The translations under genes were made by a program, and so were the position numbers. The notes beneath the pieces are model-generated. The model was not told the origin of the DNA. It made no database searches and was given only the letters and a program-made list of their open reading frames with translations. Shown in pieces: positions 19,324-29,814 of a stretch of 64,000 nt of DNA. This DNA comes from Bradyrhizobium sp. AZCC 1610. Its GTDB lineage: Bacteria > Pseudomonadota > Alphaproteobacteria > Rhizobiales > Xanthobacteraceae. The first letter of the stretch is position 1; every line of letters starts with the position of its first letter. The stretch lies in contig NZ_JAZHRR010000001.1 of NCBI RefSeq assembly GCF_036924515.1, forward strand, positions 7,411,001 through 7,475,000, read 5' to 3'.

Positions 19324-20033
19324 GAATGTCCGTCGATCCGGCCCGAACGCAGCCGCACGACGCGGTCGCAGCGTTGCGCCAGCGAGGTATCGTGCGTCAC
19401 CAGCACCAGCGTCATACCGCGCTCGGTATGCTTGGTGAACAGCAGGTCGACGATCTGCCGGCCGGTCGCCTCGTCGAGATTGCCGGTCGGCTCGTCCGCC
19501 ACAAGTATTGCAGGATCGGGCGCCAGCGCGCGGGCAAGCGCCACGCGCTGCTGCTCGCCGCCGGACAATTGGGTCGGATAATGGTGCAGGCGATCGCCGA
19601 GCCCGACGGACGTCAGTTCCTGCGCCGCCCGCGCTGCCGCATCGGGATTGCCGGCGAGCTCCAGCGGCACCGCGACGTTCTCCAGCGCCGTCATGGTCGG
19701 GATCAGGTGAAACGACTGGAACACGATGCCGACCTGGCGGCCGCGGAAGCGCGCCAGCGCGTCCTCGTCGAGGGCATTGAACGGCGTGCCGCTGACCACC
19801 ACCTCTCCGCTGTCAGGACGCTCCAACCCCGCCATCACCATCAGCAAGGTCGATTTGCCGGAGCCGGAAGGCCCGATCAGGCCGATCGCTTCGCCCGATG
19901 CCACACGAAGGCTGATATCTTTCAGGATATGAACGCGAGCGGCACCTGAGCCGAGCGAGAGGTTGACGTTGGAAATGGAAATGGTGTCCGGCCCGAGGCC
20001 GACCAGCGAAGAGGATTCGATGAGACTGTCCAT
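19320..20033 (-). CDS. LolD/YbbA-like ABC transporter ATPase
   Basis: This 237-residue ATPase powers the adjacent FtsX-type permease. Walker A GPSGSGKSTLLMVMAGLE is near residue 53, the signature LSGGEQQRVALARAL near 157 and Walker B ILVADEPTGNLDE near 178. The reading frame is open far upstream (to 20510), but MDSLIESSSL at 20033 is where family similarity begins and the upstream part runs antisense through tesA. Its start codon and that of a possible longer tesA form touch, so the two genes share a very short divergent region. Confidence 0.92.
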   Translation of the reverse strand: MDSLIESSSLVGLGPDTISISNVNLSLGSGAARVHILKDISLRVASGEAIGLIGPSGSGKSTLLMVMAGLERPDSGEVVVSGTPFNALDEDALARFRGRQVGIVFQSFHLIPTMTALENVAVPLELAGNPDAAARAAQELTSVGLGDRLHHYPTQLSGGEQQRVALARALAPDPAILVADEPTGNLDEATGRQIVDLLFTKHTERGMTLVLVTHDTSLAQRCDRVVRLRSGRIDGHS

Positions 20034-20082
20034 GGCTCGGTCATATGGCACTTCCGCCGCTCGGGTCGAGGGCTTGAAGCAG

Positions 20083-20736
20083 ATGTTTGCGCACATACGC
20101 GTGTTGATTATGGCTTTGATGACGGCCGGACCGGTTTTCGCCCAATCCCCGGCCGCAGCACCGGCCAAACCCATCAAAATGGTCGTGCTGGGCGATTCCC
20201 TAAGCGCCGGTCTCGGCCTGCAGGCCCCGGCGGCGTTTCCCGCCCGCCTGCAAAAAGCCTTGGAGGACAAGGGGATAAAGGTCGAGATGATCAATGCCGG
20301 GGTGTCCGGCGACACTTCTTCCGGCGGCCGCGACCGCCTGGATTGGTCTATCCCTGAGGGAACCGAGGCGGTGATCCTTGAACTCGGCGCCAACGATGCC
20401 CTGCGCGGAATCGATCCCGCTGTCACCCGCGCCGCCTTGACCGATATCCTGGCGCGGCTGAAGGCGCGCAAGATCGCCGTTCTGCTGTGCGGAATGCTCG
20501 CCCCGCCCAATTACGGCAGCGAGTATGCGGCCCGCTTCAACGCGATCTATCCGGAGCTTTCGAAATCTTTCGGCGTGCCGCTTTATCCGTTCTTCCTGGA
20601 GGGGGTTGCGGCCGAGGCCAAGCTCAATCAGCCCGACGGATTGCATCCGACCGCCGAGGGCGTCGATCTCATCGTGAAAAATATTCTGCCCACGGTGGAG
20701 GCATTTCTGGGCACGATCTCCGGGCAACGGAGTTGA
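20083..20736 (+). CDS. tesA: GDSL arylesterase / acyl-CoA thioesterase I (TesA-like)
   Basis: This is a periplasmic SGNH hydrolase that cleaves acyl esters or thioesters. A signal peptide (MFAHIRVLIMALMTAGPVFAQ) precedes block I VVLGDSLSAGLGL with the catalytic Ser, block II with NAGVSGDTSSGG, block III GANDALRG, and the C-terminal DGLHPTAEG carrying Asp and His. Of several in-frame starts (19963, 20032, 20083) I use ATG 20083, which directly precedes the signal peptide; ATG 20032 would overlap the divergent ATPase start. Pairing with YbbAP-type transporter genes is conserved in proteobacteria. Confidence 0.9.
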   Translation: MFAHIRVLIMALMTAGPVFAQSPAAAPAKPIKMVVLGDSLSAGLGLQAPAAFPARLQKALEDKGIKVEMINAGVSGDTSSGGRDRLDWSIPEGTEAVILELGANDALRGIDPAVTRAALTDILARLKARKIAVLLCGMLAPPNYGSEYAARFNAIYPELSKSFGVPLYPFFLEGVAAEAKLNQPDGLHPTAEGVDLIVKNILPTVEAFLGTISGQRS

Positions 20737-20913
20737 AAAAAGTGGCAACGAATAACGTTACCCCAGGTTTTCCCCGTAGCTTACCGGCCTGCTCGCGCCG
20801 CGTGCTTCGCAGGGTCATATAAGTCGGGTAGGAATTAGTGATCGGTGATTCGTCACCGGGTTTGCTGTCAGGCGTGAGCCTCAAGCTGGCGCCTTCGCAT
20901 CGAGGATTTTGCG

Positions 20914-21450
20914 ATGCCACGTTTGTTCGCTGGACTCGAAATTCCGGCCGAGATCGGCCAGAGCCTTTCCAATTTGCGTGGCGGCCTTCCTGGCGCACGC
21001 TGGATCGATCCCGAAAATTATCACGTCACCTTGCGCTTCATCGGCGATATCGACGGCATGTCGGCGAACGAAATCGCTTCCATGCTGTTTCGGATCAACC
21101 GCAAGCCGTTCGAGGTCAAAGTGCAGGGCCTGCAGAGTTTTGGCGGCAAGAAACCGCGCGCGGTGGTCGCTTCCGTCGAGCCGAGCAGGCCACTGATCGA
21201 GTTGCAGGCTGAGCTTGAGCGGCTGATGCAGCGGCTCGGGCTGGATCCGGAAGGGCGAAAATTCACGCCGCATGTGACGCTGGCGCGGCTGCACGATGCG
21301 TCGAGCCAGGACGTTGCCGACTATCTTTCGGTGCGCGGCTATTTTCCGAGCCGGACGTTCATGGCGTCCCGTTTCGTGCTGTTTTCGTCCCGCGCCTCCA
21401 CCGGCGGCGGGCCGTATGTGGTCGAGGATTCCTACGCGCTGAGCGCGTGA
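20914..21450 (+). CDS. thpR: RNA 2',3'-cyclic phosphodiesterase ThpR
   Basis: ThpR hydrolyses RNA 2',3'-cyclic phosphates to 2'-phosphomonoesters; it was once called 2'-5' RNA ligase. The two HXTX catalytic motifs of the 2H superfamily are HVTL at about residues 37-40 and HVTL at about 120-123. The 178-residue length and the N-terminal RLFAGLEIP match the family. The gene stands downstream of tesA after a 177-bp gap with no other visible feature. Confidence 0.93.
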   Translation: MPRLFAGLEIPAEIGQSLSNLRGGLPGARWIDPENYHVTLRFIGDIDGMSANEIASMLFRINRKPFEVKVQGLQSFGGKKPRAVVASVEPSRPLIELQAELERLMQRLGLDPEGRKFTPHVTLARLHDASSQDVADYLSVRGYFPSRTFMASRFVLFSSRASTGGGPYVVEDSYALSA

Positions 21451-21535
21451 GGGCATTACCCCGCAGCTTCATTTGCATAGCCCTGGCACGATTCAAGGCT
21501 TGCAATTTCCGAACGCTTGAGGCCGAAAGGGGGCC

Positions 21536-22720
21536 ATGCTGTCGACCGACCCCACCTCGTTCCACGCGCAGTATCAGGCGCTGGTTTCCTCCGGAGCGAT
21601 CGAAGCCGACCCTGCGCAAGCGGATGCCGCCGAGGTGTTCGCTGCGCTTGAGGAACGGCTGTCGAGCTACAAGCCGGTGCGCAAGCTAAGCCTGCTTGGA
21701 CGGCTGTTCGGCGACAAGAGTGAGCTGCCGCCGCGCGGGCTTTACGTTCACGGCGAGGTCGGCCGCGGCAAGACCATGTTGATGGATCTGTTCTTTCAGC
21801 ACTCACCGGTCCAGCACAAGCGTCGCGCCCATTTCCACGAATTCATGGCCGAGGTGCACGAGAAGATCTACGCCTATCGCCAGAACATCGCGCGCGGTGA
21901 AATCGCCGACGGCGACGTGATCGAGCTGACAGCCAACGCAATCTTCGACGAGGCCTGGCTATTGTGCTTCGACGAATTTCACGTCACCGATATTGCCGAC
22001 GCCATGATCCTGGGGCGGCTGTTCTCAAAACTGTTCGAACTCGGCACCGTCGTTGTAGCGACCTCGAACGTCGCGCCCGAAGACCTCTACAAGGGCGGCC
22101 TCAACCGCGCGCTGTTCCTGCCCTTCATCTCGCAGATCGCAGATCGCATGGACGTGCTGCGGCTCGATGCGCGCACGGATTTCCGTCTGGAAAAGCTCGC
22201 CGGCGTGAAGATGTGGCTGGTGCCGCCCGACGATGAGGCCGGCGCCGCGCTCGACCGGGCCTGGCGCAAGATGACCGGCAACGCGCCCTGCAAGCCGCGC
22301 GATATTGCGATCAAGGGCCGCATTCTGCGCGTGCCCTGTTCGGCGCACGGCGTCGCGCGGTTTGCGTTTGCCGACATCTGCGAGAAGCCGCTGGCCGCGT
22401 CGGACTACCTGCGGCTGGCGCATGATTATCACACCATCCTGATCGACCGCATTCCTGTCATGGACTACGCCGAGCGCAACGCCGCCAAGCGTTTCATCTC
22501 GTTGATCGATACGCTCTATGACAACGCCGTGAAGCTGATGGCCTCGGCCGAGGCCGATCCGCTGTCGCTGTACCTGGCGACCGAGGGCATCGAGGCCAAC
22601 GAGTTCAAGCGGACCTCGTCGCGGCTGATCGAGATGAGTTCGGAATCCTACCTGGCCCTGCCGCACGGCCGGAAGGATTCCGCGGCGAGCGGGTCGAGCA
22701 CGGGGCTGGTGGAGACCTAA
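21536..22720 (+). CDS. zapE: Cell division ATPase ZapE (AFG1 family)
   Basis: ZapE is an AFG1-like P-loop ATPase that modulates the Z ring under stress in E. coli. Walker A GEVGRGKTMLMDLFF lies near residue 74, and LCFDEFHVTDIADAMIL near residue 142 is the family Walker B. HFHEFMAEVHEKI and TSNVAPEDLYKGGLNR are also diagnostic. At 394 aa it is full length. It precedes mdh by 144 bp; zapE next to the mdh-suc genes is usual in related genomes. Confidence 0.93.
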   Translation: MLSTDPTSFHAQYQALVSSGAIEADPAQADAAEVFAALEERLSSYKPVRKLSLLGRLFGDKSELPPRGLYVHGEVGRGKTMLMDLFFQHSPVQHKRRAHFHEFMAEVHEKIYAYRQNIARGEIADGDVIELTANAIFDEAWLLCFDEFHVTDIADAMILGRLFSKLFELGTVVVATSNVAPEDLYKGGLNRALFLPFISQIADRMDVLRLDARTDFRLEKLAGVKMWLVPPDDEAGAALDRAWRKMTGNAPCKPRDIAIKGRILRVPCSAHGVARFAFADICEKPLAASDYLRLAHDYHTILIDRIPVMDYAERNAAKRFISLIDTLYDNAVKLMASAEADPLSLYLATEGIEANEFKRTSSRLIEMSSESYLALPHGRKDSAASGSSTGLVET

Positions 22721-22786
22721 CAGCGGTCGCTGGCATACCTGACCGAAATCGAGGCAGGGTCTAGAATCGGGCACGCTCCGGCTTGA

Positions 22787-23833
<1,047 letters not shown>

Positions 23834-23843
23834 TCTTGCTAAG

Positions 23844-23875
23844 TTTTCCGCCCGGAAACGGGCGGAAGTCCTTTT
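23844..23875 (+). terminator. Hairpin after mdh, terminator or attenuator
   Basis: TTCCGCCCG at 23846-23854 pairs perfectly with CGGGCGGAA at 23859-23867 around a GAAA tetraloop, followed by GTCCTTTTCG. It lies 12 bases after the mdh stop. It probably ends some mdh transcripts or protects the mdh 3' end, partly uncoupling mdh from sucC. Confidence 0.75.
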
Positions 23876-23883
23876 CGAGTTGC

Positions 23884-23936
23884 AGTTCTATTGGTATATG
23901 GTATGCCAACTACCAATGTAGGTGAACTGTAGAACT
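23884..23936. promoter_or_regulatory. Nested inverted repeats upstream of sucC
   Basis: Outer arms AGTTCTA (23884-23890) and TAGAACT (23930-23936) enclose ATTGGTA (23890-23896) and TACCAAT (23911-23917), and inside these TTGGTATATGGTATGCCAA is itself near-palindromic. The unit lies 30-80 bp before the sucC start. The TTGGTAT/ATACCAA half-site resembles operators of GntR-family regulators, which is a suggestion only; a transcript hairpin is the alternative. Confidence 0.5.
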
Positions 23937-23965
23937 CGCCGCATCGGGTTTTGGGGAGCGTCCAG

Positions 23966-25162
23966 ATGAATATCCATGAATACCAGGCCAAGGCTCTGCT
24001 GCATGAATTCGGCGTGCCGATTTCGCGCGGCGTGCCGGTTCTGAAGGCCTCGGATTCTGAAGCCGCCGCCAAGACGCTTCCCGGCCCGATCTGGGTGGTG
24101 AAGAGCCAGATCCATGCCGGCGGCCGCGGCAAGGGCAAGTTCAAGGAAGCCTCCGCCGGCGACAAGGGCGGCGTCCGCATCGCGAAATCCGTCGCCGAAG
24201 TCAACGAATTCGCCAAGCAGATGCTGGGTGCGACCCTGGTCACGATCCAGACCGGCGCGCACGGCAAGCAGGTCAACCGCCTCTACATCGAGGAAGGCTC
24301 CGACATCGACAAGGAGTTCTATCTCTCGATCCTGGTCGACCGCGAAACTTCCAAAGTGGCGTTCGTGGTCTCGACCGAAGGCGGCGTCAACATCGAGGAA
24401 GTCGCGCACAACAACCCGGAAAAGATCGTGACCTTCTCGGTCGATCCGGCGACCGGCATCATGGGCCACCACGGCCGGACGGTGGCGAAGGCACTCAATC
24501 TCTCCGGCGATCTCGCCAAGCAGGCCGAGAAGCTGGTGGTGCAGCTCTATAACGCCTTCACCGCCAAGGACATGGCGATGCTGGAAATCAATCCGCTTGT
24601 CGTCACCAAGCAGGGCCTGTTGCGCGTGCTCGACGCCAAGGTGTCGTTCGACGACAACGCCATGTATCGCCATCCCGAAGTCGCAGCACTTCGTGACGAG
24701 ACCGAAGAGGACGCCAAGGAAATCGAGGCGTCGAAATACGACCTCAATTACGTCACGCTCGACGGCACCATCGGCTGCATGGTCAACGGCGCCGGTCTTG
24801 CCATGGCGACCATGGACATCATCAAGCTCTACGGCATGGAGCCCGCCAACTTCCTCGACGTTGGCGGCGGCGCCAGCAAGGAGAAGGTCGCGGCAGCGTT
24901 TAAGATCATCACCGCCGATCCCAACGTGAAGGGCATCCTGGTCAACATCTTCGGCGGCATCATGAAATGCGATATCATCGCCGAAGGCGTGGTCGCGGCC
25001 GTCAAGGAAGTCGGCCTGAAAGTGCCGTTGGTGGTGCGGCTCGAAGGCACCAATGTCGACGCCGGCAAGAAGATCATCCGCGAATCCGGCCTCAACGTGG
25101 TGCCGGCTGACAATCTCGACGATGCCGCACAGAAAATCGTGAAAGCTGTCAAGGGAGGCTAG
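23966..25162 (+). CDS. sucC: Succinyl-CoA synthetase beta subunit (ADP-forming)
   Basis: SucC is the nucleotide- and succinate-binding subunit of succinyl-CoA synthetase, which makes ATP or GTP from succinyl-CoA. The N-terminus [22 protein letters not shown], the ATP-grasp phrase [13 protein letters not shown] and the C-terminal [25 protein letters not shown] are diagnostic; length is 398 aa. I start at ATG 23966, preceded by GGGGAGCG; an in-frame TTG at 23951 is less likely. The partner gene sucD is separated from it by a small extra gene. Confidence 0.97.
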   Translation: MNIHEYQAKALLHEFGVPISRGVPVLKASDSEAAAKTLPGPIWVVKSQIHAGGRGKGKFKEASAGDKGGVRIAKSVAEVNEFAKQMLGATLVTIQTGAHGKQVNRLYIEEGSDIDKEFYLSILVDRETSKVAFVVSTEGGVNIEEVAHNNPEKIVTFSVDPATGIMGHHGRTVAKALNLSGDLAKQAEKLVVQLYNAFTAKDMAMLEINPLVVTKQGLLRVLDAKVSFDDNAMYRHPEVAALRDETEEDAKEIEASKYDLNYVTLDGTIGCMVNGAGLAMATMDIIKLYGMEPANFLDVGGGASKEKVAAAFKIITADPNVKGILVNIFGGIMKCDIIAEGVVAAVKEVGLKVPLVVRLEGTNVDAGKKIIRESGLNVVPADNLDDAAQKIVKAVKGG

Positions 25163-25164
25163 CG

Positions 25165-25641
25165 ATGGCTGACCATCTCGCCGCACCGACACCGCTGGAG
25201 GAACACCGCAGGCTCGAGGTGTTTGCTGGCGAATGGGCCGGCGAAGAAATGGTCTATCCGTCGCGCTGGACCGAAGGTGGCCCCGCGACCTCGCATGTGG
25301 TGGCGCGCATCGACCTCAACGGCTTCTATCTGATCCAGGACTCCCGCCAGATGCGGGACGGCAAGGAGAGCTTCGCCACCCATGGCGTGTTCACCTACGA
25401 CCGCGACGACCGGCACTACAAATTGTTCTGGCACGATTCGCTCGGCTACTATTCGCCGGCACCGGCCTCCGGCGGCTGGACCGGCAAGACATTGATTCTG
25501 GTGCGCGGCTCGCTGCGCGGCAATGCACGCCACGTCTACGAAGTCGTCGACAACGACAACTACACCATGAAGATCCAGTTTTCGCCCGACGCCGAAGGGT
25601 GGGCCGACGTGCTCACCGGCGTCTACCGGCGGATTCACTAA
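25165..25641 (+). CDS. DUF1579-like protein between sucC and sucD
   Basis: This 158-residue soluble protein starts 2 bases after the sucC stop and is followed by sucD after 37 bases, so it must be co-expressed with both. [59 protein letters not shown] and a beta-rich pattern throughout fit DUF1579, small barrel-like proteins of unknown function. No signal peptide or membrane segment is seen. No role in succinyl-CoA synthetase is known; the position is the only clue. Confidence 0.75.
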   Translation: MADHLAAPTPLEEHRRLEVFAGEWAGEEMVYPSRWTEGGPATSHVVARIDLNGFYLIQDSRQMRDGKESFATHGVFTYDRDDRHYKLFWHDSLGYYSPAPASGGWTGKTLILVRGSLRGNARHVYEVVDNDNYTMKIQFSPDAEGWADVLTGVYRRIH

Positions 25642-25678
25642 GAGCCCTTCCCGATCATCCACGAAAGCGTCATCAATC

Positions 25679-26563
25679 ATGTCCGTTCTGATCGACAAAA
25701 ACACCAAAGTCATCTGCCAGGGCTTTACTGGCAAGAACGGCACGTTCCATTCGGAGGCCGCGATCGCTTACGGCACCCAGATGGTTGGCGGCACCTCGCC
25801 GGGTAAGGGCGGCTCGAAGCATCTCAACCTGCCTGTGTTCGACACCGTCGCCGAGGCGCGCGAGAAGACCGGCGCGGATGCTTCCGTGATCTACGTCCCG
25901 CCGCCGGGCGCGGCGGACGCGATCTGCGAAGCGATCGATGCGGAGATTCCGCTGATCGTCTGCATCACCGAGGGCATTCCGGTGCTCGACATGGTGCGCG
26001 TGAAGCGCTCGTTGTCGGGATCGAAGTCGCGCCTGATCGGGCCGAACTGCCCGGGTGTGATGACCGCGGGCGAGTGCAAGATCGGCATCATGCCGGCCAA
26101 CATCTTCAAGCCCGGCAGCGTCGGGATCGTTTCCCGCTCGGGCACGTTGACCTATGAAGCCGTGTTTCAGACCACCCAGGAGGGCCTCGGCCAGACCACC
26201 GCGGTCGGCATCGGCGGCGACCCGGTCAAGGGCACCGAATTCATCGACGTACTGGAAATGTTCCTGTCCGACCCCAAGACCACCTCGATCATCATGATCG
26301 GTGAAATCGGCGGCTCGGCCGAGGAAGACGCCGCCCAGTTCATCAAGGACGAAGCCAAGCGCGGCCGCAAGAAGCCGATGGTCGGCTTCATCGCCGGCGT
26401 CACCGCCCCTCCCGGCCGCCGCATGGGTCATGCCGGCGCGATCATCTCTGGCGGCAAGGGCGACGCCGGATCCAAGACCACGGCCATGGAAGCGGCCGGA
26501 ATTACGGTCTCTCCGTCGCCGGCACGGCTCGGACATACCCTTGCCGAAAAGTTGAAGTCCTAA
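25679..26563 (+). CDS. sucD: Succinyl-CoA synthetase alpha subunit
   Basis: SucD binds CoA and carries the phosphohistidine intermediate. The 294-residue protein shows [24 protein letters not shown] at the N-terminus, the CoA-binding [29 protein letters not shown] and the active-site His in [18 protein letters not shown] near residue 248. It follows the DUF1579-like gene and precedes sucA by 134 bp, where CGGTTTCCG-centred palindromic sequence (about 26633-26650) may mark a separate sucA promoter or hairpin. Confidence 0.97.
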   Translation: MSVLIDKNTKVICQGFTGKNGTFHSEAAIAYGTQMVGGTSPGKGGSKHLNLPVFDTVAEAREKTGADASVIYVPPPGAADAICEAIDAEIPLIVCITEGIPVLDMVRVKRSLSGSKSRLIGPNCPGVMTAGECKIGIMPANIFKPGSVGIVSRSGTLTYEAVFQTTQEGLGQTTAVGIGGDPVKGTEFIDVLEMFLSDPKTTSIIMIGEIGGSAEEDAAQFIKDEAKRGRKKPMVGFIAGVTAPPGRRMGHAGAIISGGKGDAGSKTTAMEAAGITVSPSPARLGHTLAEKLKS

Positions 26564-26697
26564 TTCAATTCTTGGTTCTTTTCGGGGCGAAGTTTCGCAC
26601 TAAATAGGGTAAGGGGTACTTTATCCCGCTGATCCGGTTTCCGGATCGGCGATGCGCCGTCTTCTACGCGCAAACCGAAAATCACCAGGACGCCATC

Positions 26698-29655
26698 ATG
26701 TCTCGCCAGGACGCGAACGCAGCATTTGCTCTCTCCTCATTTTTGCAAGGCACCAACGCCACCTACATCGACGACCTCTATGCCCGCTACGAGCAGGACC
26801 CGGCGTCCGTCGACGCCGAATGGCAGGAATTCTTCAAGAGCCTGAAAGACACCCCCGCCGACGTCCAGAAGCACGCCGAGGGCCCCTCCTGGGGACGCGA
26901 CAACTGGCCACTCACCCCGCGCGACGAGCTGACCTCGGCGCTGGATGGTAACTGGGTCACCGTCGAGAAGGCGGTCGGCGCCAAGCTCGCCGCCAAGGCG
27001 CAGGCGAAGGGCGCCGAGCTGTCGGCCGCCGACGTCAACCAGGCGACCCGCGATTCGGTCCGCGCCTTGATGTTGATCCGCGCCTACCGCATGCGCGGTC
27101 ATTTTCACGCCAAGCTCGATCCGCTCGGCATCGAAGCGCAGCGCGATCGCGAAGAGCTCGATCCGCGCACCTATAGCTTCACCGAAGCCGACTTCGACCG
27201 CAAGATCTTCCTCGATCATGTGCTCGGCCTCGAATACGGCACGCTTCGCGAAATCGTCGCGATCTGCGAGCGCACCTACTGCCAGACGCTCGGCGTCGAG
27301 TTCATGCACATCTCCAACGCTGCGCAGAAGGCCTGGATCCAGGAGCGCATCGAGGGTCCGGACAAGGAAATCAGTTTTACGCGCGAGGGACGCCGCGCGA
27401 TCCTGAACAAGCTGGTTGAAGCCGAGGGTTTTGAAAAGTTCTGCGATCTCAAGTTCACGGGCACCAAGCGTTTCGGCCTCGACGGCGCTGAATCGCTGAT
27501 TCCGGCGCTCGAACAGATCATCAAGCGCGGCGGCAATCTCGGCGTGAAGGAGATCGTGCTCGGCATGCCGCATCGCGGCCGCCTCAACGTGCTGACCCAG
27601 GTCATGGGCAAGCCGCATCGCGCGCTGTTTCACGAATTCAAGGGTGGCTCGGCCAACCCGGACGCGGTCGAAGGCTCCGGCGACGTCAAATACCATCTCG
27701 GTGCGTCGTCCGACCGCGAGTTCGACAACAACAAGATCCATCTGTCGCTGACCGCGAACCCGTCGCATCTCGAAATCGTCGATCCCGTCGTGCTCGGCAA
27801 GGTTCGCGCCAAGCAGGACCAGCACGGCGATCCGCCGGACATGCGCATCTCCGTGCTGCCCATGCTGATGCATGGCGACGCGGCGTTCGCCGGCCAGGGC
27901 GTGGTGGCGGAATGCTTCAGCTTGTCCGACCTGAAGGGCTACCGCACCGGCGGCTCGCTGCATTTCATCGTCAACAACCAGATCGGCTTCACCACCTATC
28001 CGCGCTATTCGCGCTCGTCGCCCTATCCGTCCGACGTGGCGAAGATGATCGACGCGCCGATCTTCCATGTGAACGGCGACGATCCGGAGGCGGTGGTGTT
28101 CGCCGCCAAGGTCGCGATCGAGTTCCGGCAGAAATTCCACAAGCCTGTCGTGATCGACATGTTCTGCTATCGCCGCCATGGCCACAACGAGGGCGACGAG
28201 CCCGCGTTCACCCAGCCGGTGATGTACAAGCGCATCGCTTCGCACCCGTCGACGCTGGAAATCTACGCCAGGCGGCTGATCGCCGACGGCGTGATGACCG
28301 AGGGCGAGGTCGAGAAGGCCAAGGCCGACTGGCGCGCGCGGCTCGATGCCGAGCTCGAGGCGGGCTCCGGCTACAAGCCCAACAAGGCTGACTGGCTCGA
28401 TGGCAAGTGGGCCGGCTTCAAGTCGGCCGATCAGGAAGAGGAGGCCCGCCGCGGCGTCACCGGCGTCGATGTCAACATCCTCAAGGATATCGGGCGCAAG
28501 ATCACCAAGGTGCCGGACGGCTTCCGGGTTCACCGCACCATCCAGCGCTTCCTGGAAAACCGCGCCAAAGCGATCGACAACGGCGTCGGCATCGACTGGG
28601 CGACCGGCGAGGCGCTGGCGTTCTGCACGCTGCTGCAGGAAGGCCGTCACGTCCGGCTGTCGGGACAGGATTCCGAGCGCGGCACCTTCTCGCAGCGCCA
28701 TTCGGTGCTGATCGACCAGGAAGACGAGAGCCGCTACACGCCGTTCAACCATCTCGGCCACGACCAGGGTCATTACGAGGTCATCAACTCGCTATTGTCC
28801 GAAGAGGCGGTGCTCGGCTTCGAGTACGGCTATTCGCTGGCCGAGCCGAAGGCGCTGGCGATGTGGGAAGCGCAGTTCGGCGACTTCGCCAACGGCGCGC
28901 AGGTGCTGTTCGACCAGTTCATCTCGTCGGGCGAGCGCAAATGGCTGCGCATGTCCGGCCTCGTCTGCTTGCTGCCGCATGGCTATGAAGGGCAGGGACC
29001 GGAGCATTCTTCGGCGCGGCTCGAGCGTTTCCTGCAGATGTGCGCCGAAGACAACATGCAGGTGGTATATCCCACTACGCCTGCGAATTACTTCCACGTG
29101 CTGCGGCGCCAGCTGCATCGCGAAATCCGTAAACCCCTGATCCTGATGACGCCGAAGTCGCTGTTGCGGCACAAGCGCGCGGTCTCGCAGCTCGACGAGC
29201 TGGCGGCGGACACCACCTTCCACCGCATCCTGTACGATGACGCCCAGATGCTGCCCGACGAGAAGATCAAGCTCACGCCGGACGACAGTATCCGCCGCGT
29301 CGTGCTGTGCTCGGGCAAGGTCTATTACGATCTCTATGAGGAGCGCGAAAAGCGCGGCATCGACGACATCTACATCATGCGCGTCGAGCAGCTTTATCCG
29401 GTGCCGCTGAAGGCGCTGGTGCACGAGCTCGCCCGCTTCAAGAACGCCGAAGTGGTTTGGTGCCAGGAAGAGCCGCGCAACATGGGCGCGTGGCACTTCA
29501 TCGAGCCCTATCTCGAATGGGTGCTGAACCAGATCCATGCGCCGAACAGGCGTCCGCGTTACGCCGGCCGCGCCGCCTCGGCCGCAACCGCCACCGGTTT
29601 GATGTCGAAGCACCAGGCGCAGCTCAAGGCGATGCTGGATGAGGCGCTGAACTAG
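26698..29655 (+). CDS. sucA: 2-oxoglutarate dehydrogenase E1 component
   Basis: SucA is the thiamine-diphosphate decarboxylase of the 2-oxoglutarate dehydrogenase complex. The 985-residue protein has the N-terminal E2-binding segment with YIDDLYARYEQDPASVDAEW, then LGMPHRGRLNVL and FIVNNQIGFTT. The ThDP motif begins HVNGDDPEAV (about residue 457), and the C-terminal transketolase-like domain includes LLPHGYEGQGPEHSSARLERFLQ. It is full length with no frameshift. sucB follows after a 159-bp gap holding a palindromic repeat. Confidence 0.97.
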   Translation: MSRQDANAAFALSSFLQGTNATYIDDLYARYEQDPASVDAEWQEFFKSLKDTPADVQKHAEGPSWGRDNWPLTPRDELTSALDGNWVTVEKAVGAKLAAKAQAKGAELSAADVNQATRDSVRALMLIRAYRMRGHFHAKLDPLGIEAQRDREELDPRTYSFTEADFDRKIFLDHVLGLEYGTLREIVAICERTYCQTLGVEFMHISNAAQKAWIQERIEGPDKEISFTREGRRAILNKLVEAEGFEKFCDLKFTGTKRFGLDGAESLIPALEQIIKRGGNLGVKEIVLGMPHRGRLNVLTQVMGKPHRALFHEFKGGSANPDAVEGSGDVKYHLGASSDREFDNNKIHLSLTANPSHLEIVDPVVLGKVRAKQDQHGDPPDMRISVLPMLMHGDAAFAGQGVVAECFSLSDLKGYRTGGSLHFIVNNQIGFTTYPRYSRSSPYPSDVAKMIDAPIFHVNGDDPEAVVFAAKVAIEFRQKFHKPVVIDMFCYRRHGHNEGDEPAFTQPVMYKRIASHPSTLEIYARRLIADGVMTEGEVEKAKADWRARLDAELEAGSGYKPNKADWLDGKWAGFKSADQEEEARRGVTGVDVNILKDIGRKITKVPDGFRVHRTIQRFLENRAKAIDNGVGIDWATGEALAFCTLLQEGRHVRLSGQDSERGTFSQRHSVLIDQEDESRYTPFNHLGHDQGHYEVINSLLSEEAVLGFEYGYSLAEPKALAMWEAQFGDFANGAQVLFDQFISSGERKWLRMSGLVCLLPHGYEGQGPEHSSARLERFLQMCAEDNMQVVYPTTPANYFHVLRRQLHREIRKPLILMTPKSLLRHKRAVSQLDELAADTTFHRILYDDAQMLPDEKIKLTPDDSIRRVVLCSGKVYYDLYEEREKRGIDDIYIMRVEQLYPVPLKALVHELARFKNAEVVWCQEEPRNMGAWHFIEPYLEWVLNQIHAPNRRPRYAGRAASAATATGLMSKHQAQLKAMLDEALN

Positions 29656-29668
29656 GAAATCACCATTC

Positions 29669-29770
29669 GTCATGCCCCGCGAAGGCGGGGCATCCAGTAC
29701 GCCGCGCCACTAAAGTTCGATCACGACCGTCCCGGCGTACTGGATCGCCCGCATTCGCGGGCGATGACAG
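29669..29770. repeat. Palindromic repeat, ATCCAGTACGCCG type, copy 2
   Basis: CATGCCCCGCGAAGGCGGGG begins a stem, CATCCAGTACGCCG and CGGCGTACTGGATCG form inverted inner arms, and GCCCGCATTCGCGGGCGATG forms the far stem. It fills the sucA-sucB gap within what is probably one transcription unit, so it will be part of the mRNA. Confidence 0.88.
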
Positions 29771-29814
29771 CCTTGGAATTTGAGACTGCTAAAGGTTACT
29801 GAGGAAACCATACC

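Noticed and set aside
26737..28773. A 678-codon open frame antisense to sucA
   Set aside because: Shadow of the sucA coding frame; composition is Arg/Asp/Val-rich with no recognisable domain.
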